Shown here: in pieces, positions 31,336-42,854 of the stretch
Layout of the letters: the number at the start of each line of letters is the position of its first letter
Numbering within the stretch: the first letter of the stretch is position 1
Assembly (NCBI GenBank): GCA_024803745.1
Contig: JANJXV010000043.1
Span: forward strand, 3,531,001-3,595,000
Source: Megascapheus bottae
Taxonomy: Eukaryota > Chordata > Mammalia > Rodentia > Geomyidae
Direction: 5' to 3'
DNA: 64,000 nucleotides
Notes under the pieces: model-generated
Seen by the model: only the letters and a program-made list of their open reading frames with translations
Told to the model about the DNA's origin: nothing
Database searches by the model: none
Translations under genes and position numbers: made by a program

Positions 31336-31700
31336 TTAAAAGATTTTATTGACATTGATTTTTACATCATATTTCAAATGTCATGTTTAACAAAGTATTC
31401 AAGAAGGAAACCTCTATATACAAATTCTGGCATATACATGTTATAACATAATTAAAATTAAGCTGCATCTTTGTATGCCATAGATACCTATTTATGTATG
31501 TAAGAAAGTATTATGTCTATAGAGTCTATAGCCCATCATAGATTTTTAAGTTCATGTAGTTACATTTGTATAAGTCTCTCTTCATTTCCCTTGCCCATTT
31601 AGTGATGGGTGTTTTGGGTTGTGTGGGGGATTATTTTCCTGAGTTCCCTGTAAATACTGGATATTAAGCATTTGCCTGAAGTATTATTGGTAATCCACCT
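31336..31700 (-). mobile_element. LINE-1 3' fragment (minus)
   Basis: Matches 61,510-61,700 ('attgatttttacatcatattt', 'aattaagctg'), where the same sequence leads into L1 ORF2 C-terminal sequence. A shorter piece of the same element is at 35,990-36,080. Confidence 0.65.
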
Positions 31701-32010
31701 CATGATAAATCATACAATATTCTAGGCATTCACATATAGTTGAAGCAAATTCAGCTACACTCAGGAGAGAATCACAAAGGCTCAATACCTGTGAGCATCT
31801 GATCACATAAAACAATATTTATCCAAATGAACTCAAAGTGGACACAAGAGGTTCATTTTCTTTTTCGTTCTTTTTACTTGCTTTTCCTTTTGCCTTGTTT
31901 GTTTGTTTATCTGTATTTAGGAATATAAGGGGACACAGAAATGGAGAGAAGAGGGTGAAGAGATGCAGCAGTGAAACTCACTAGATACTATGTTGTAATT
32001 GAATTTAAAA
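31700..32010. other. No recognised feature
   Basis: AT-rich sequence between the L1 fragment and the OR 4 flank. Nothing recurs elsewhere. Confidence 0.5.
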
Positions 32011-32499
32011 ACTCATAGGTGATGATGGGAGGGAAGACCTGGGACAGTGCGAAGATAAGAATTACATTATCTAGAATGAAATGCACTCTTTGCCTGACTT
32101 ATGTAATGGTAGCCAATTTATATAACACCTTTAAAATAACAAAAGTTAGCAGGGGAAAAATTAAGGCACTGGTTTATAATTTTTAAATTAACTCAAGCTA
32201 AATGGCAGGGTGGGATAGCTGGGTACAAATTAAGATATTCTGACTTCAGAGTCTGTCCAATAGTATTGAGGTAAAATGTTCATATTACAAAATTTGCCAC
32301 TCAATCCTTGCAATATTCTTTGTTGGGCCTACCATCTCTAAACATTCATCATTCTTTACAAACTAACAATTTAAACATTACAAAGATATATTCCTCCTTT
32401 AGGAATCCATCCTGACATAGCCGAATCTTTTTCCAATGCTAATGGATTATACTAATTAAACTAGACACATCCGGTATTCTGACAGGTAGAATTTATAGG

Positions 32500-33500
32500 A
32501 CTGTATGCTGATGTTTCTTGCTTCAGTCAAAATCACATAACAAATGAACTTCCTACCTGCTGGTGTCAGCTCCTGGTTGTACAACCTGCTCAGGGCACTT
32601 TTGAGGTCCCTTTTCCTGAGGCTATAGATGAAAGGGTTCAGGAGAGGAGTGACCACTGTGTACATTTCTGAGGAAACAGCGCTGCCCTTGGGAGAATGTG
32701 ACACAGCTGACTCAAAGTAGACTCCCAATGCTGTCCCAACGAATAAGCAGACCATGGACAGGTGAGAACCACATGTGGAGAAGGCTGTGTACTTCCCGCT
32801 TGAAGATGACATTCTCAGTATAGAAGAAATAATCTTGTAGTAAGAGAAAAGGATCCCTAAGAAAGGAAGGAAACCGTATGTGGTACCAATAATGTATTTA
32901 AATTAATTACTTGTGAATGTATGCTCACAGGAAAGATCCAGCACTTGAGAAGAGTCAAAGAAGAAACTTGGCATTTCCAATTGCTTGAAATCGCTCATCT
33001 CTAACACCATCCACACGTGCAATTTTCCTTTCAAGATGCTGGCGACAAATGACAGCAGAAGAAGGAGAAACAGAGAAGAGGGTTAATGATGAGTGGGTAA
33101 TTCAGGGGGTGACAGATGACCACAAAGCAGTCATAGGCCACGGCAGTAAGAAGCAAAACATCCATACAACCAAAAAAGAGAAAAATACACATCTGGGTGA
33201 GGCAGCCTGCATAGGAGATGTCTTTGCTGTGAGTCTGGAGGTCCATCAGCATCTTGGGCATGGTGGTGGAGGTGAAGACAATGTCAGCTAAGGACAGGTT
33301 GAGAGGAAGAAGTACATGGATTTGTGCAGTTGGGGTTCAGAAGGGACAGCCAGGATGATGATCAGATTTCCAACCACAGTGATCAGGTACATGGACAGGA
33401 AGAGCCCAAAGAGCATGCGTTGTAGCTCAGGTTCATCTGAGAGTCCCAGGAGGTAAAATTCTGAGAAGTGTGTTAGATTACACAGCTCTGCATTAATTGG
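32500..33500 (-). pseudogene. Olfactory receptor pseudogene 4, paralogue of OR 2
   Basis: Three frames together cover a whole OR. 33,500-33,288 gives the N-terminus [20 protein letters not shown] and TM1 to PMYFFLS-like [10 protein letters not shown]. 33,261-33,031 covers [15 protein letters not shown] and [17 protein letters not shown], with the DRY arginine changed to cysteine. 32,812-32,550 covers [23 protein letters not shown] and [15 protein letters not shown]. Frameshifts lie near 33,270 and 33,035, and a stop lies near 32,905 (aattaattac region). Closest to OR 2 in both coding and flanking sequence. It shares the out-of-frame ATG at the expected start. Confidence 0.92.
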
Positions 33501-34150
33501 AGGCCTTTGATATAAAGAGAGAGCAATACTTAATGAAGAAGTCAAAATTCAACAATCATTCTGAACTCAAATATGCACAGTTCATAACAATATTCTGTCC
33601 AATACTTTTCAGTTATCACAAACCCAATCATTCTGGATTTTTTTCTTTCTCATTGAATCCCTTTCATGTATTCATTTTAAATACTTAACTGTGTTAGGAC
33701 ATTATAGGCAGTGTTTTCTAATCACAGGAAATACAGCTTATTCTTTATTACAGTCTACTTCACAGTTGTGATTTTTTTCATCTATGAAATTCATTTTCAT
33801 CCAATCTGTTAAGAAGCATACCTATATGCTTCATTTTATGTTACAGAAATAGTGAATAGGGCCATGGTGAAAAATTCAAATTGTCCTACTTATGAAAACT
33901 CTGTAAAATATACAGAGCTGCATGATCTAAAGCAATTTCACATAGAGAGTCCAGGACTAGAAAAACCTATACCGTGCCTGCAATACCCCAGGAGATTTCC
34001 TCATCTGAGCTTTTTTTCTAATTTTCATCTTTGTTTCCCTCCATCCCCCCTTTTTTCCCCTCTGTCTATCTTTCTCTGTCTCTGTCTCTCTGTCTGTCTC
34101 TCTGTCTCTCTGTCTGTCTCTCTGTCTCTCTGTCTGTCTCTCTTTGTGCC
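33500..34150. other. OR 4 upstream region with (TCTG)n
   Basis: 33,500-33,800 matches the OR 2 upstream region. 34,060-34,146 is a tctctgtctg repeat. No exon is evident. Confidence 0.6.
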
Positions 34151-34380
34151 CATGTGTGTCCTAGGATTTTGACTCTGGGCCTGGGTACTGGCCTTGAGGC
34201 TTTCCTGCCTCAAGGAAAGCTCAAACACTTGAGTAAGAAACTCCACTTTTGGCTTTCTGGTAGCTAATTGGAGATGAGAGCTCACAGGTTTTGCTGCCCA
34301 CTCTGGCTCTGAAACTCTATCCACAGAACTCAGCCTGTTGAGTAGCTATGTTTCCAAGTATGAGGCACCAGGACTTGGAC
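34150..34380 (-). repeat. Composite SINE (minus)
   Basis: The reverse reading has the ID-like tail, 'agctaattggagatgagagc', and 7SL-like head 'tgttgagtagctatgtttcc'. Paralogue of 11,600-11,775. Confidence 0.75.
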
Positions 34381-34649
34381 TGTAGCATACTAAAAAAAAA
34401 GAAAAAACCCCAAAAAACAAAAAACTTGAACTCTTCAGTCTCCTACATATAAATAAATCAAGATCTCCAATATGATATCTACTTTTCCTGAAGTAATTTC
34501 AGGAATTATGGAATTTTCTGACAGTGTAGCAAGGGATTCCTGGGATGTAGGCAATGTTGGTTGACATTTAGTTACTGGGTTTCTTCCTTTTCAATCATCT
34601 ATATGATTATTGCACTTCTTATACTGGTTTCTAGCTTTGACCCCTGCGG

Positions 34650-35975
34650 CTGTTTTGTGATCAGTCAATAATCCCCTAAAGAAGAAATTAATGTTCTCTT
34701 CCTGGAAGTCAGAGAGAAATGAGACAGATGTCCAGATTCTCACGGGGGCCTAACAAGGCCTTTCACACCATTTTCCAGTATTTAATATTCTGTGACAATA
34801 GACAAATAGAAAGTTATATTCACATTGGTTTTTTTAATCTAACCATCTACCACCACTTCCATATGAATTGAGTGTTCAGTCATATCCTGTTAGATAACTA
34901 GACAGACTGCAGGTAAACAATAAGAGATTTTACGTAAGATCCTGTGACCTTCTATAGAACAGACTAATAATTTTTACATACTTCACTGCTGCTATTCCTG
35001 GGACTCCTCTAACAGGATACTAAATTACTGGCTTGTCTTCATTATATTGAAGCAGTCCTTGCAGCTGTTTTGCTCTTTAGTAAGGAAACAAGACATTTGA
35101 CTGAATTTTGAGACAAGAAGGAAAACTCTAAATCACCAGTCAGCTTGCAGAAAGCACGCTTGTATGAATAGTGTGGTACACTCACTACACACTTGGTTAC
35201 ATTTCTTCTCTGTTGGGTCATGTACATGAAATACAGATGAAAAGATTGTGCCATGCCTGAAGTGTATGAAAACCTCAGGCTCAATCCTCACAGTGGACCA
35301 TGAATAAGGCAACACATGAGAATTTCCAACTGGGGCTATTATTGCATGGGAGATATTTAGGGAGATGTCAGGGGACTGGCTTGTAATAGGCTGTTCTATG
35401 ATAGTGGTTGCACAAATCACAGAGCTCACAATTTGGGAAACTGGTGACAAACAAATTATGTCTAGGCACCCCGTAACATGGAGGGGGGTGAGGGAGAACA
35501 AATGCCTAAAAGTGTAGTTTTGAAGCCTGTCCTTTGGTAAACAAAGCTGACAAGATGAAAAGTATGAGTAAATATAGACTATATAGGAAGGCTATTCAGC
35601 ATTGCAAATGCTTTGGACAGTTCCCAGACAGTTCATAAAAGAAATATCTAGAATATCAGTGTCTTGAATTTGAGACTAGAAGAAAGGAATAAATCACATG
35701 GAATCATTGAACAGACAGTGAGAGGATTTTGTCACCATACTCAATGTGCATATATAAAAGGAAGTGTGGATATTAATGTGGCAGGTGGGGGGGGAGAGGG
35801 AGTATTTTGGAAGGTATGATTGGGTTTAATATGCACTGTACATGTACATTAATGTCTTAAATGGAAAATTTTGTCTATAAACAAGTGAAGAATTAATATC
35901 TCCAAAACGAGTCTGCACTGCTGGCTCACATCTGTGATCCTCGCTACTCAGGATGCTGTGAGTGAAAGATCAGGT
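34650..35975. repeat. OR upstream duplicon, copy B (partial)
   Basis: Runs from 'gtgatcagtcaataatcccc' to the start of a composite SINE at about 35,920, where an L1 3' scrap interrupts it. It matches copy A from about 11,760 and copy C from 36,110. It includes the conserved minus-strand frame at 35,133-35,501. Confidence 0.85.
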
Positions 35976-36455
35976 TTTTTTTAATTAAAGAATTTATTAA
36001 CATTGATTTTACCTCATATTTCAAGTAACAAGTTTAACAAACGAATGTTCAAGAAGGGAATCTCTATATACAATCACTGGGACTTAGTTTTTTGAATTGA
36101 AGCTCTGTTTTGTAATCAGTCAATAATCCTCTAAACAAGAAACTGGTATTCTCTTCCTGGAAGTCAGAGAGAAAGAAGACAGATGCCAATGTTCTCTCTG
36201 GGGGCCTAACAATGTCTTTCACAAAGCACTTTCCAGTATTTAATTTTCAATGACTATAGACAAATAGAAATTTAGATTCACACTGTTTTTTTTATGTAAC
36301 CATCTACCACCATTTCCATAGGAATCGTGTGTTCATATTCTATTAGATAACAAGGCAGACTGTAGGAAAACAGTAAGAGTTTTTAGATAAGACCCCTGTT
36401 AGCTTCAGCGCAACAATGTAATAACTTACATTCTTCACTACTGCCATTCCTTGAA

Positions 36456-36839
36456 TGTTGGAGACCATTGCTTTCAGCCTCATGAGGAAGTAAGATTACA
36501 AGATGGCACCTGGCAGGCTGCTAATGAGTCAGTACTTGCTGACCAGAAAGTTTCTTTGCATTTGTTGATTTGTTTCTTCCATGCTTGTGGATAGAGTGGA
36601 TCGCTAGGTTTCTTCCAGGTTTGTTTGCTGCTTTGCAGATGACCTTTATTGTGATTGGCTGCTTAAGGTTATAAATAGTGTCAGGTTTCCGGGTAAGGGG
36701 AAGAAAGGAGAAAAGACGGAGAAGGAAGAATAGAGAAGGAGAAAGGAGAGAGACAGAGAAGAGAGGAGAGAGAAATAAAAGACCTCTGCTTGCAGTGATT
36801 TGAGTCTATGATCATTCCCAGTCTGCTTCTGAAGTGAGG
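36456..36839 (+). repeat. 5' LTR
   Basis: Starts tgttggagacc and matches the 3' LTR for about 384 bases, with scattered substitutions. It has a TATA-like 'ttataaatag' at about 36,670 and 'aataaaagac' at about 36,773. The last 10 bases are diverged, so the end is approximate. I could not identify a convincing primer-binding site after it. Confidence 0.88.
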
Positions 36840-37019
36840 TGTCGTTGCCGCGGGCCATGAAAAATGGTGGCCTGTACGGGGATGTTTTTTAGGCCTGGTG
36901 GTAAGTACTGAGGAACCTCGCGGGGGGCGAGGCAACAATCATTCCCAGTCCACATCCGAAGCACACTTGGTCACTGTGAGGAAACTGAGGAAACTCGCGG
37001 AAGTCTCTGGCCAGAGCGG

Positions 37020-37165
37020 AAAGGGCGAGGCAATAAGGCGTTCAGTAAAGATCCGGGAATAAGGGGTTCAGTAAAGAACTGGGATTAATGGGTTTGGTAA
37101 AGAACCAGGAATAGCGGGTTCAGAAAGAAACGGAAATAAGGGGTTCAGGAGAGTCCAAAAACCAG
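37020..37165 (+). repeat. Short tandem units in the ERV leader
   Basis: About five imperfect units of 25-27 bases sharing 'ggggttcagtaaagaaccgg': positions near 37,037, 37,064, 37,090, 37,116 and 37,140. A sixth, isolated unit is near 37,211. They lie between the 5' LTR and gag. Confidence 0.75.
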
Positions 37166-37239
37166 ATGTTGTAGTCAAAGAAAAGGTTTGTGCAGTTGAT
37201 AAATGTGAATAATGGGTTCAGAAGTTTCCAAGGACCAGA

Positions 37240-37760
37240 TGGTTAGAGTCATAATAGATTTACTTAAAGTTAATGGTACTTTCATAAAAGAATCCATGGT
37301 TGAGGCTTATGTGGATATGATAGCGAAAGTAAGCCCTGGTTTTTGAGTGAGGACTTCTTAATGTACCACAGTGGGATTTACATAAGTTAGATTTGGAAAA
37401 AGCATCAAGACAGGGAGATCTCCCATGAGGAACATTTCCTATGTGGCAACTTATACAGGAGTGCTTCCTTTCGTCCAAACAAAGAGGAAAACAACAGGTA
37501 GAAAGAAGTGCAGAGACGCTCGGAGAGATATATGAGAGAGAATCGAGTAAACAGGAAGAGGAAGAATTAAGTGGTAATGATTTAGAAAGCCTGTGCTGGG
37601 AGTGGAATTGCAAGATAGGGGGCCGCCTCCTGTAGTTCAGCCTCCTGTAGTTCAGCCGGCTGTGCCTCAGTGGGAGGAGCCAACAGCTAGTGTCCTCCCA
37701 TCTGTCCACACGTTAGCTAAAAGAATAGAAATGTTAGATATGGGGGATGGGTGAGGTTTT
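37240..37760 (+). pseudogene. ERV gag remnant
   Basis: The conceptual product of the plus strand near 37,255-37,430 resembles the matrix-domain start of class II gag (a stretch ending ..WFLSEDF). It is followed by an acidic and then a proline-rich stretch with a duplicated 15-base unit, 'cctcctgtagttcag', at about 37,624-37,655. Frames are broken, and capsid and nucleocapsid regions are absent. Confidence 0.6.
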
Positions 37761-37784
37761 CCAGAGTTTGAGGCCTACCACAAG

Positions 37785-38330
37785 GTGTCGCTAACAGCCC
37801 CACAATTAGTCAGGTGTATGTTGATGCAGCCATTAAGGCCCTTAGAGAAAGCCATTAAGGCCCTTAGAGAACACTATCCTGACATAATGGTAATACATTA
37901 TATGGATGATGTTTTATTAGCACACCCTAATTTAAATTTACTTTTACAACTTTTTGGCTTGATGTTGGATATGTTAAAGAGTCATGGATCTCATATAGCT
38001 GAGCGAAAGGTACAATCAGTTTCTTCCATTCTTTTTTTGGGATATCAAATTATGGATACATGTATTAAGCCACAAAAAATTCAAATTGCTACGTTCTGCA
38101 GGAGACATTTTAACCCTCTAGCAGTCATAAACCTTTAGTATTGTGGAAAGATAGTTTTTCTGGAAACTGGAAAGCACCAGACCCTGTTCTCATGTGGTGG
38201 CGAGGAAGTGTTTGTGTTTTTCCACAGGATGCTGACAGTCCCATTTGGGTGCCAGAGAGACTGATACGTCAGACAGTGGAGGCTCCTCAGAAGCATGTCA
38301 GTCAAGATGAAGGCTCTTCTACTTAGCAAG
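37785..38330 (+). pseudogene. ERV pol remnants (reverse transcriptase and integrase C-end)
   Basis: 37,785-38,138 is open for 117 codons and contains the reverse transcriptase catalytic YMDD (in HYMDDVLLAH) and FLGYQI, followed at 38,135 by a jump to an integrase C-terminal stretch with WKDSFSGNW and GSVCVFPQD. RNase H and the integrase core between them are deleted. Not functional. Confidence 0.8.
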
Positions 38331-39145
38331 AGTATGGTTCCCCGAATGAATCCATGTGGCAGTGATGCACGACCCTATCAACGTCGCTGAGGACCATGCT
38401 GCTGGGAACCTGAACAATCTTGGCCACCCTCCTGGACTGGATGTCAAGGATCCTCAAGAGCTAATTTTGTGGCTCAGTCATCTTTTATCAAAATCCAACT
38501 GAGGACTGGAATTGTTATGCTTAATCAACAAGTTGATTTATTGCAAGAACAATTGAATATTCTGGAGCAGGTGATGAGCACCTCTTGTGCAGCTGCCTGT
38601 TCTGGATTTTGAACTTGGACATAACATGGAAGGCTCAGGTTGATAACTTGACAGCCTCTCTATGTACACAAATAATTGGACACATGTTGATATTCCAACC
38701 TTGGGTGACTGGTCATGTTTATTTGATACTGTTTGGGGATTTGGTCAAAGGTGGGCAGGATTGATTGGCTTGGGTTTGTTTTTATGTGTTATAATTATAA
38801 TATGTCTAAATTGCTTGTGCAAAATAAGACAAAGTCAATGAAGACAGGGAATCCTGATATGACAGGTGTTTGCTGCCATGGAAACAGGTGCCTTCCCTCA
38901 GGTCTGGCTTTCTTAAATGGACAGGTGGTAGTCAGAGATGGGTAAGTCCCAGTTGTTAGCCTATCAACCTAAGACAGGAGTCAAGTAAAGAGTACTTGGT
39001 GATCCCATGACAGGTAAGAAGACTAACAAGCTTGGAGGAACCTAAGACAGCCACAGTCGATCTGATATGATGGTAGCCCCACATATCCTAGGTCTTCTCC
39101 TTTTTTGCCATTCTTTCTTTTCTTTTCAAAGGAAAAAAGGGGAGA
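38331..39145 (+). pseudogene. ERV env remnant and polypurine tract
   Basis: Around 38,730-38,840 one frame encodes a hydrophobic segment (GLFLCVIIIICL) followed by basic residues, as in an envelope transmembrane tail. The rest is not readable as one frame. A purine run, 'aaggaaaaaaggggaga', precedes the 3' LTR directly and is its plus-strand priming tract. Confidence 0.65.
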
Positions 39146-39528
39146 TGTTGGAGACCATTGCTTTCAGCCTCCTGAGGAAGTAAGATTATAAGATGGCACC
39201 TGGCAGCTCGCTAATGAGTCAGTACTTGCTGACCAGAAAGTTTCTTTGCATTTGTTGATTTGTTTCTTCCGTGCTTGTGGATAGAGTGGATCGCTAGGTT
39301 TCTTCCAGTTTGTTTGCTGCTTTGCAGATGACCTTTACTGTGATTGGCTGCTTAAGGTTATAAGTAGTGTCAGGTTTCCAGGTAAGGGGAAGAAGGGAGA
39401 AAAGACTGAGAAGGGAGAAGAGAGAAGGAGAAAGAAGAGAGGCAGAGAAGAGAGGAGAGAGAAATAAAAGACCTCTGCTTGCAGTGACTTGAGTCTATGA
39501 TCGTTCCCAGTCTGCCTCCGCAGCGACA
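39146..39528 (+). repeat. 3' LTR
   Basis: 383 bases, tgttggagacc to gcgaca, followed by the 6-base target duplicate cttcaa. Confidence 0.9.
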
Positions 39529-40439
39529 CTTCAACTCATCTGACAGGATACCAAGTTGCTTGCCTGTCTTCATTATGAAGAAACAGTACTAGCAGTTAAG
39601 ACATTTCACTGTATATCGAGACAACAAGGAAAACTCTAAATCACCAGGAACCTTGCAGAAAGCACACTTGTATGAATAGTGTGGTACACTCACTACACAC
39701 TTGGTTGCATTGCTTCTCTGTTGGGTCATGTCCATGAAGTACAGATGAAAAGATTGTCCCATGCCTAAAGTGTATGAAAACCTCATGCTCAATCTTCACA
39801 GTGGACCATGAATAGGGCAACACAGTAGAATTTCCAACTGGTGCTAATATTGCATTGGAGATATTTAGCGAGATGTCAGGGGACTGGCTGGTAACATGCT
39901 GTTTTATGATTGTGGATGCACAATTCACAGAGCTCACAATTTGCCGAACTGATACAGAACAAATCATCTCTAAGGACCACTAACATGGACAGGGTGAGAG
40001 AGAGGAGAAAAATGCCTAAAAGAATAATTTTGAAGCATGATGTTTTATAAACAATGCTGTTCTAGTCAATGCATAGATGACATGATGAAAAGCAAGGCTA
40101 ATTATAGGCTATAGAGGAAGGCCATTCTGCATGGCACACCCTTTGGACAGTTCCCAGACAATTCATAAAGGAAATACCTAGAATATCAGTGTCTTGAATG
40201 GGGGACTAGCAGGAAGGAATGGGTCACGTGGGATTAGTGAACAGACAGTGGGGTATTTGGTCACAATACTCAATGTGCATGTATAAGAGGAAGTGTGGAT
40301 ATTAATGTTTCCATTGGTGGATAGGGAGAGGGAGTATTTTGGAAGGTGTGATTGGGTTTAAGATGCATTGTACATATACATGAATGTCTTAAATGGAAAG
40401 TTCTGTTTACAATCAAGTGAAGAACAAATATCTCCAAAA

Positions 40440-40680
40440 ATGAGGCTGCACTGGTGGCTCACCTCTGTGATCCTTGCTACTCAGGAGGCTGTGATTAGAA
40501 GATCAAGTTTTTAAGGCAGCATGGGCAGGAAAGTCTGTGAGACTATGATCCCCAATAGACTACTCAGCAAGGCTGGAAGTAGCACTGTGGCTCAAGGACT
40601 GGAGCACTGGAATTGAGGCAAAAAGCTCATGGGCAGTGTCTAATCCTTGAGTTCAACCACAAGGACCGGCCCCAAAATTG
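40440..40680 (+). repeat. Composite SINE (plus) in copy C
   Basis: Paralogue of 13,003-13,235, with a better preserved head ('actcaggaggctgtgattag'). Confidence 0.8.
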
Positions 40681-41130
40681 TTAAAAACAGAATGTAATGT
40701 ATATTTAACTCTCATTAATGCCTCGTGTGAAATGCAAAATTTTATTTAGAAATGTCAGTTAAATGAACATGGTGGTATGCGATAGCAGATTCCAGAAGTG
40801 ACATTAGGGCACACAGGGTCTACCCATAATTAAAAAATAATAAACCATGAGACACAGTATTCATATGATTTATTTTAGGCCATTTCATTTGATTCAACAA
40901 TATTCTACATGCCAATGAACCTTCTGTCATGTGAGTGAGTGTATTTAACATTTTCCTAGGTAAAATAGCAAGGAAAGGTCATTTATTATTTTTTTCCTGA
41001 CCCAAAACACTCATAGAGAGGCACTGTTGCTCCATGGGTGCTATCCCAACTGCTCACAGTAAGAAATCTGATGATTTGCATTTTGAGGTCCGCCCCAGCT
41101 GGAAATCACATAACACTCTTATTTCCAAAT

Positions 41131-41131
<1 letters not shown>

Positions 41132-41186
<55 letters not shown>

Positions 41187-41198
41187 GCACGCACACAG
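41132..41198. repeat. (CA)n microsatellite
   Basis: Uninterrupted ca repeats ending in gcac units. Counterpart of 13,689-13,770. Confidence 0.95.
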
Positions 41199-41339
41199 AT
41201 TCAGAAGTGGGGTCTAGTTCTAGCGATAGAGCACTAATCTTGAGGAAGCAAATTTATGGATAGATCAAGTCCTGAGAAGTGGTAGGCAGAAAAAACTAAC
41301 TCTCCACCCCAACATATGATCCTACTTTTATTAACCAGG

Positions 41340-41545
41340 AGACTCATGCTCACACTTTAATGGTGCTGCTTAGTGGCAGAGTGCTTGTCTAGCAATCAGG
41401 AAGCCTCAGGTTGGATGCCTCTGTACCACATACACAGAAGAATCTGCAAGTGGCGCTGTGGCTCTAAGTGGTAGAGTGCTAGCTTTGAGAAAAGAGAGGC
41501 TCAGGACAGAGCCCAGGTCCAGAGTTCAAGTCCCAGGACTATACA
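41340..41545 (+). repeat. ID-like SINE dimer (plus) in copy C
   Basis: Counterpart of 13,905-14,130. Confidence 0.75.
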
Positions 41546-41913
41546 AAAAAACAAAGAATAATGAAAGAAAAAAAATGAAAATTTTATGCAGTATTTTCTG
41601 ATCACAGAACATTAGAGGATCCTCTTCCAATATCACTGGAGGAAAATCCACAGCAGTCATCCTTGTTGGTGAAATTCAATCTCATAGAATCTTGAAGAAA
41701 CACTCCTGCATACTTTCTTTTATTATACAGAAAGAGTGACATTTTCTTATGATGTGATACTTGTAAACGTTCTGGAAAATATAGACAATTGCATTTTTAC
41801 CCATAATTTCATAAAAAGAACATACGACCAGAAAAGACTATCTGAGCATTCTGTCTCCTAGGAGATTTCTTCATCATTCCTTGGTTTTTAACTCCCATCC
41901 TGGTTCTTTACTT

Positions 41914-41914
41914 T

Positions 41915-41974
<60 letters not shown>

Positions 41975-42003
41975 TTTTCCTATCTTCTTTCTTTCTTTTT
42001 TTT
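41914..42003. repeat. (CTTT)n microsatellite
   Basis: Counterpart of 14,503-14,667 and shorter. Confidence 0.95.
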
Positions 42004-42689
42004 TCATTTCTAACTTTCTCACTTTTCTTTCTACCACTGTGTATGACAGCTCAAGGACTTGTATTCAGAGTCTGGGAACTTCACTGAGATTTTTCTCTCT
42101 ACCACTTGAGTCACACCTCTACTTTTGTCTTTTTGATAGTTAATTGGAGATAAGATTCTCATGGATTATGCATGGTTGTGAGAATGCATATCGGTAGAGT
42201 GCTTGCCTAGCAGGCACAAAGCTCTGGGTTTGATTCCTTGGTACCATGTCTGCAGAAAAAAAACTAAAGTGACTGAGTCTAAATTATTGTACAACACTAG
42301 CTGTAGCAAAGCCCAAAGACAATGTCCCAGCCCTGAGTTCAAGCCCCAGGAATGGTAAAAGAAAAGAAAAGAAAAGAATTTCACAGATTGGACTCTGTGT
42401 AGGTGAACATGGAGGATTTCCAGCTACAGTGTCATCTGGTGTTGGCGATTTGATGAGATACCAGAGGACAGGCTGATGACAGGCTCTCCTACCATCATCA
42501 AGCCTGATTTGCAGAACTCACAATTAGAAAAATTAACCCAAAGCTTACAAATCTCAATGAACTCATTTCACATCGATGAGAGGGGAAAAAAGAATGTCCA
42601 AAACAATCAATTTTAGATTTGTCCTCTGAGAAACAAAGCTTCGAAATTGAATGCCTAGGTGACAGCATCTAAAATATGGCTAATTGGGG

Positions 42690-42850
42690 CCAGGAGTTTG
42701 GCCTGGTTGTGGACTATTTGCCTAGCATACATGAAGATCTGGGTTTGATTCCTCAGTAGAGAAAAAGTTAGAAGTGGTGCTGTGCTCAAGTGGGCCTGAG
42801 CTCTATCCTTCAGAAAGCCCAAGGACAGTGCCCAGAGCCTGTGTAAAACT
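42690..42850 (+). repeat. ID-like SINE dimer (plus)
   Basis: 'ggggccaggagtttggcctg' then 'gtttgattcctcagta', and a second unit 'agaagtggtgctgtgctcaa'. Closely related to the insertion at 58,399-58,592. Confidence 0.8.
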
Positions 42851-42854
42851 CTTA

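Larger units (their letters stand above)
36456..39528 (+). mobile_element. Class II (ERVK-like) endogenous retrovirus, two LTRs, internally deleted
   Basis: About 3.07 kb with a 5' LTR (36,456 to about 36,839), remnants of gag (about 37,240-37,760), a short pol reverse transcriptase piece with YMDD (37,785-38,100), an integrase C-terminal piece (38,135-38,330), an env transmembrane remnant (38,700-38,840), a polypurine tract (39,129-39,145) and a 3' LTR (39,146-39,528). A 6-base target duplication, cttgaa/cttcaa, flanks it (36,450-36,455 and 39,529-39,534). Both the 6-base duplication and the pol similarity indicate a class II element. All genes are truncated or frameshifted, so it is defective. 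Confidence 0.9.
36100..42640. repeat. OR upstream duplicon, copy C, split by ERV
   Basis: Begins at 'gtaatcagtcaataatcctc' and follows copy A closely to the (CTTT)n and SINEs and the unclassified repeat at 42,420-42,530. The ERV at 36,456-39,528 interrupts it at a point that is uninterrupted in copies A (about 12,075) and B (about 35,000). Confidence 0.88.
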
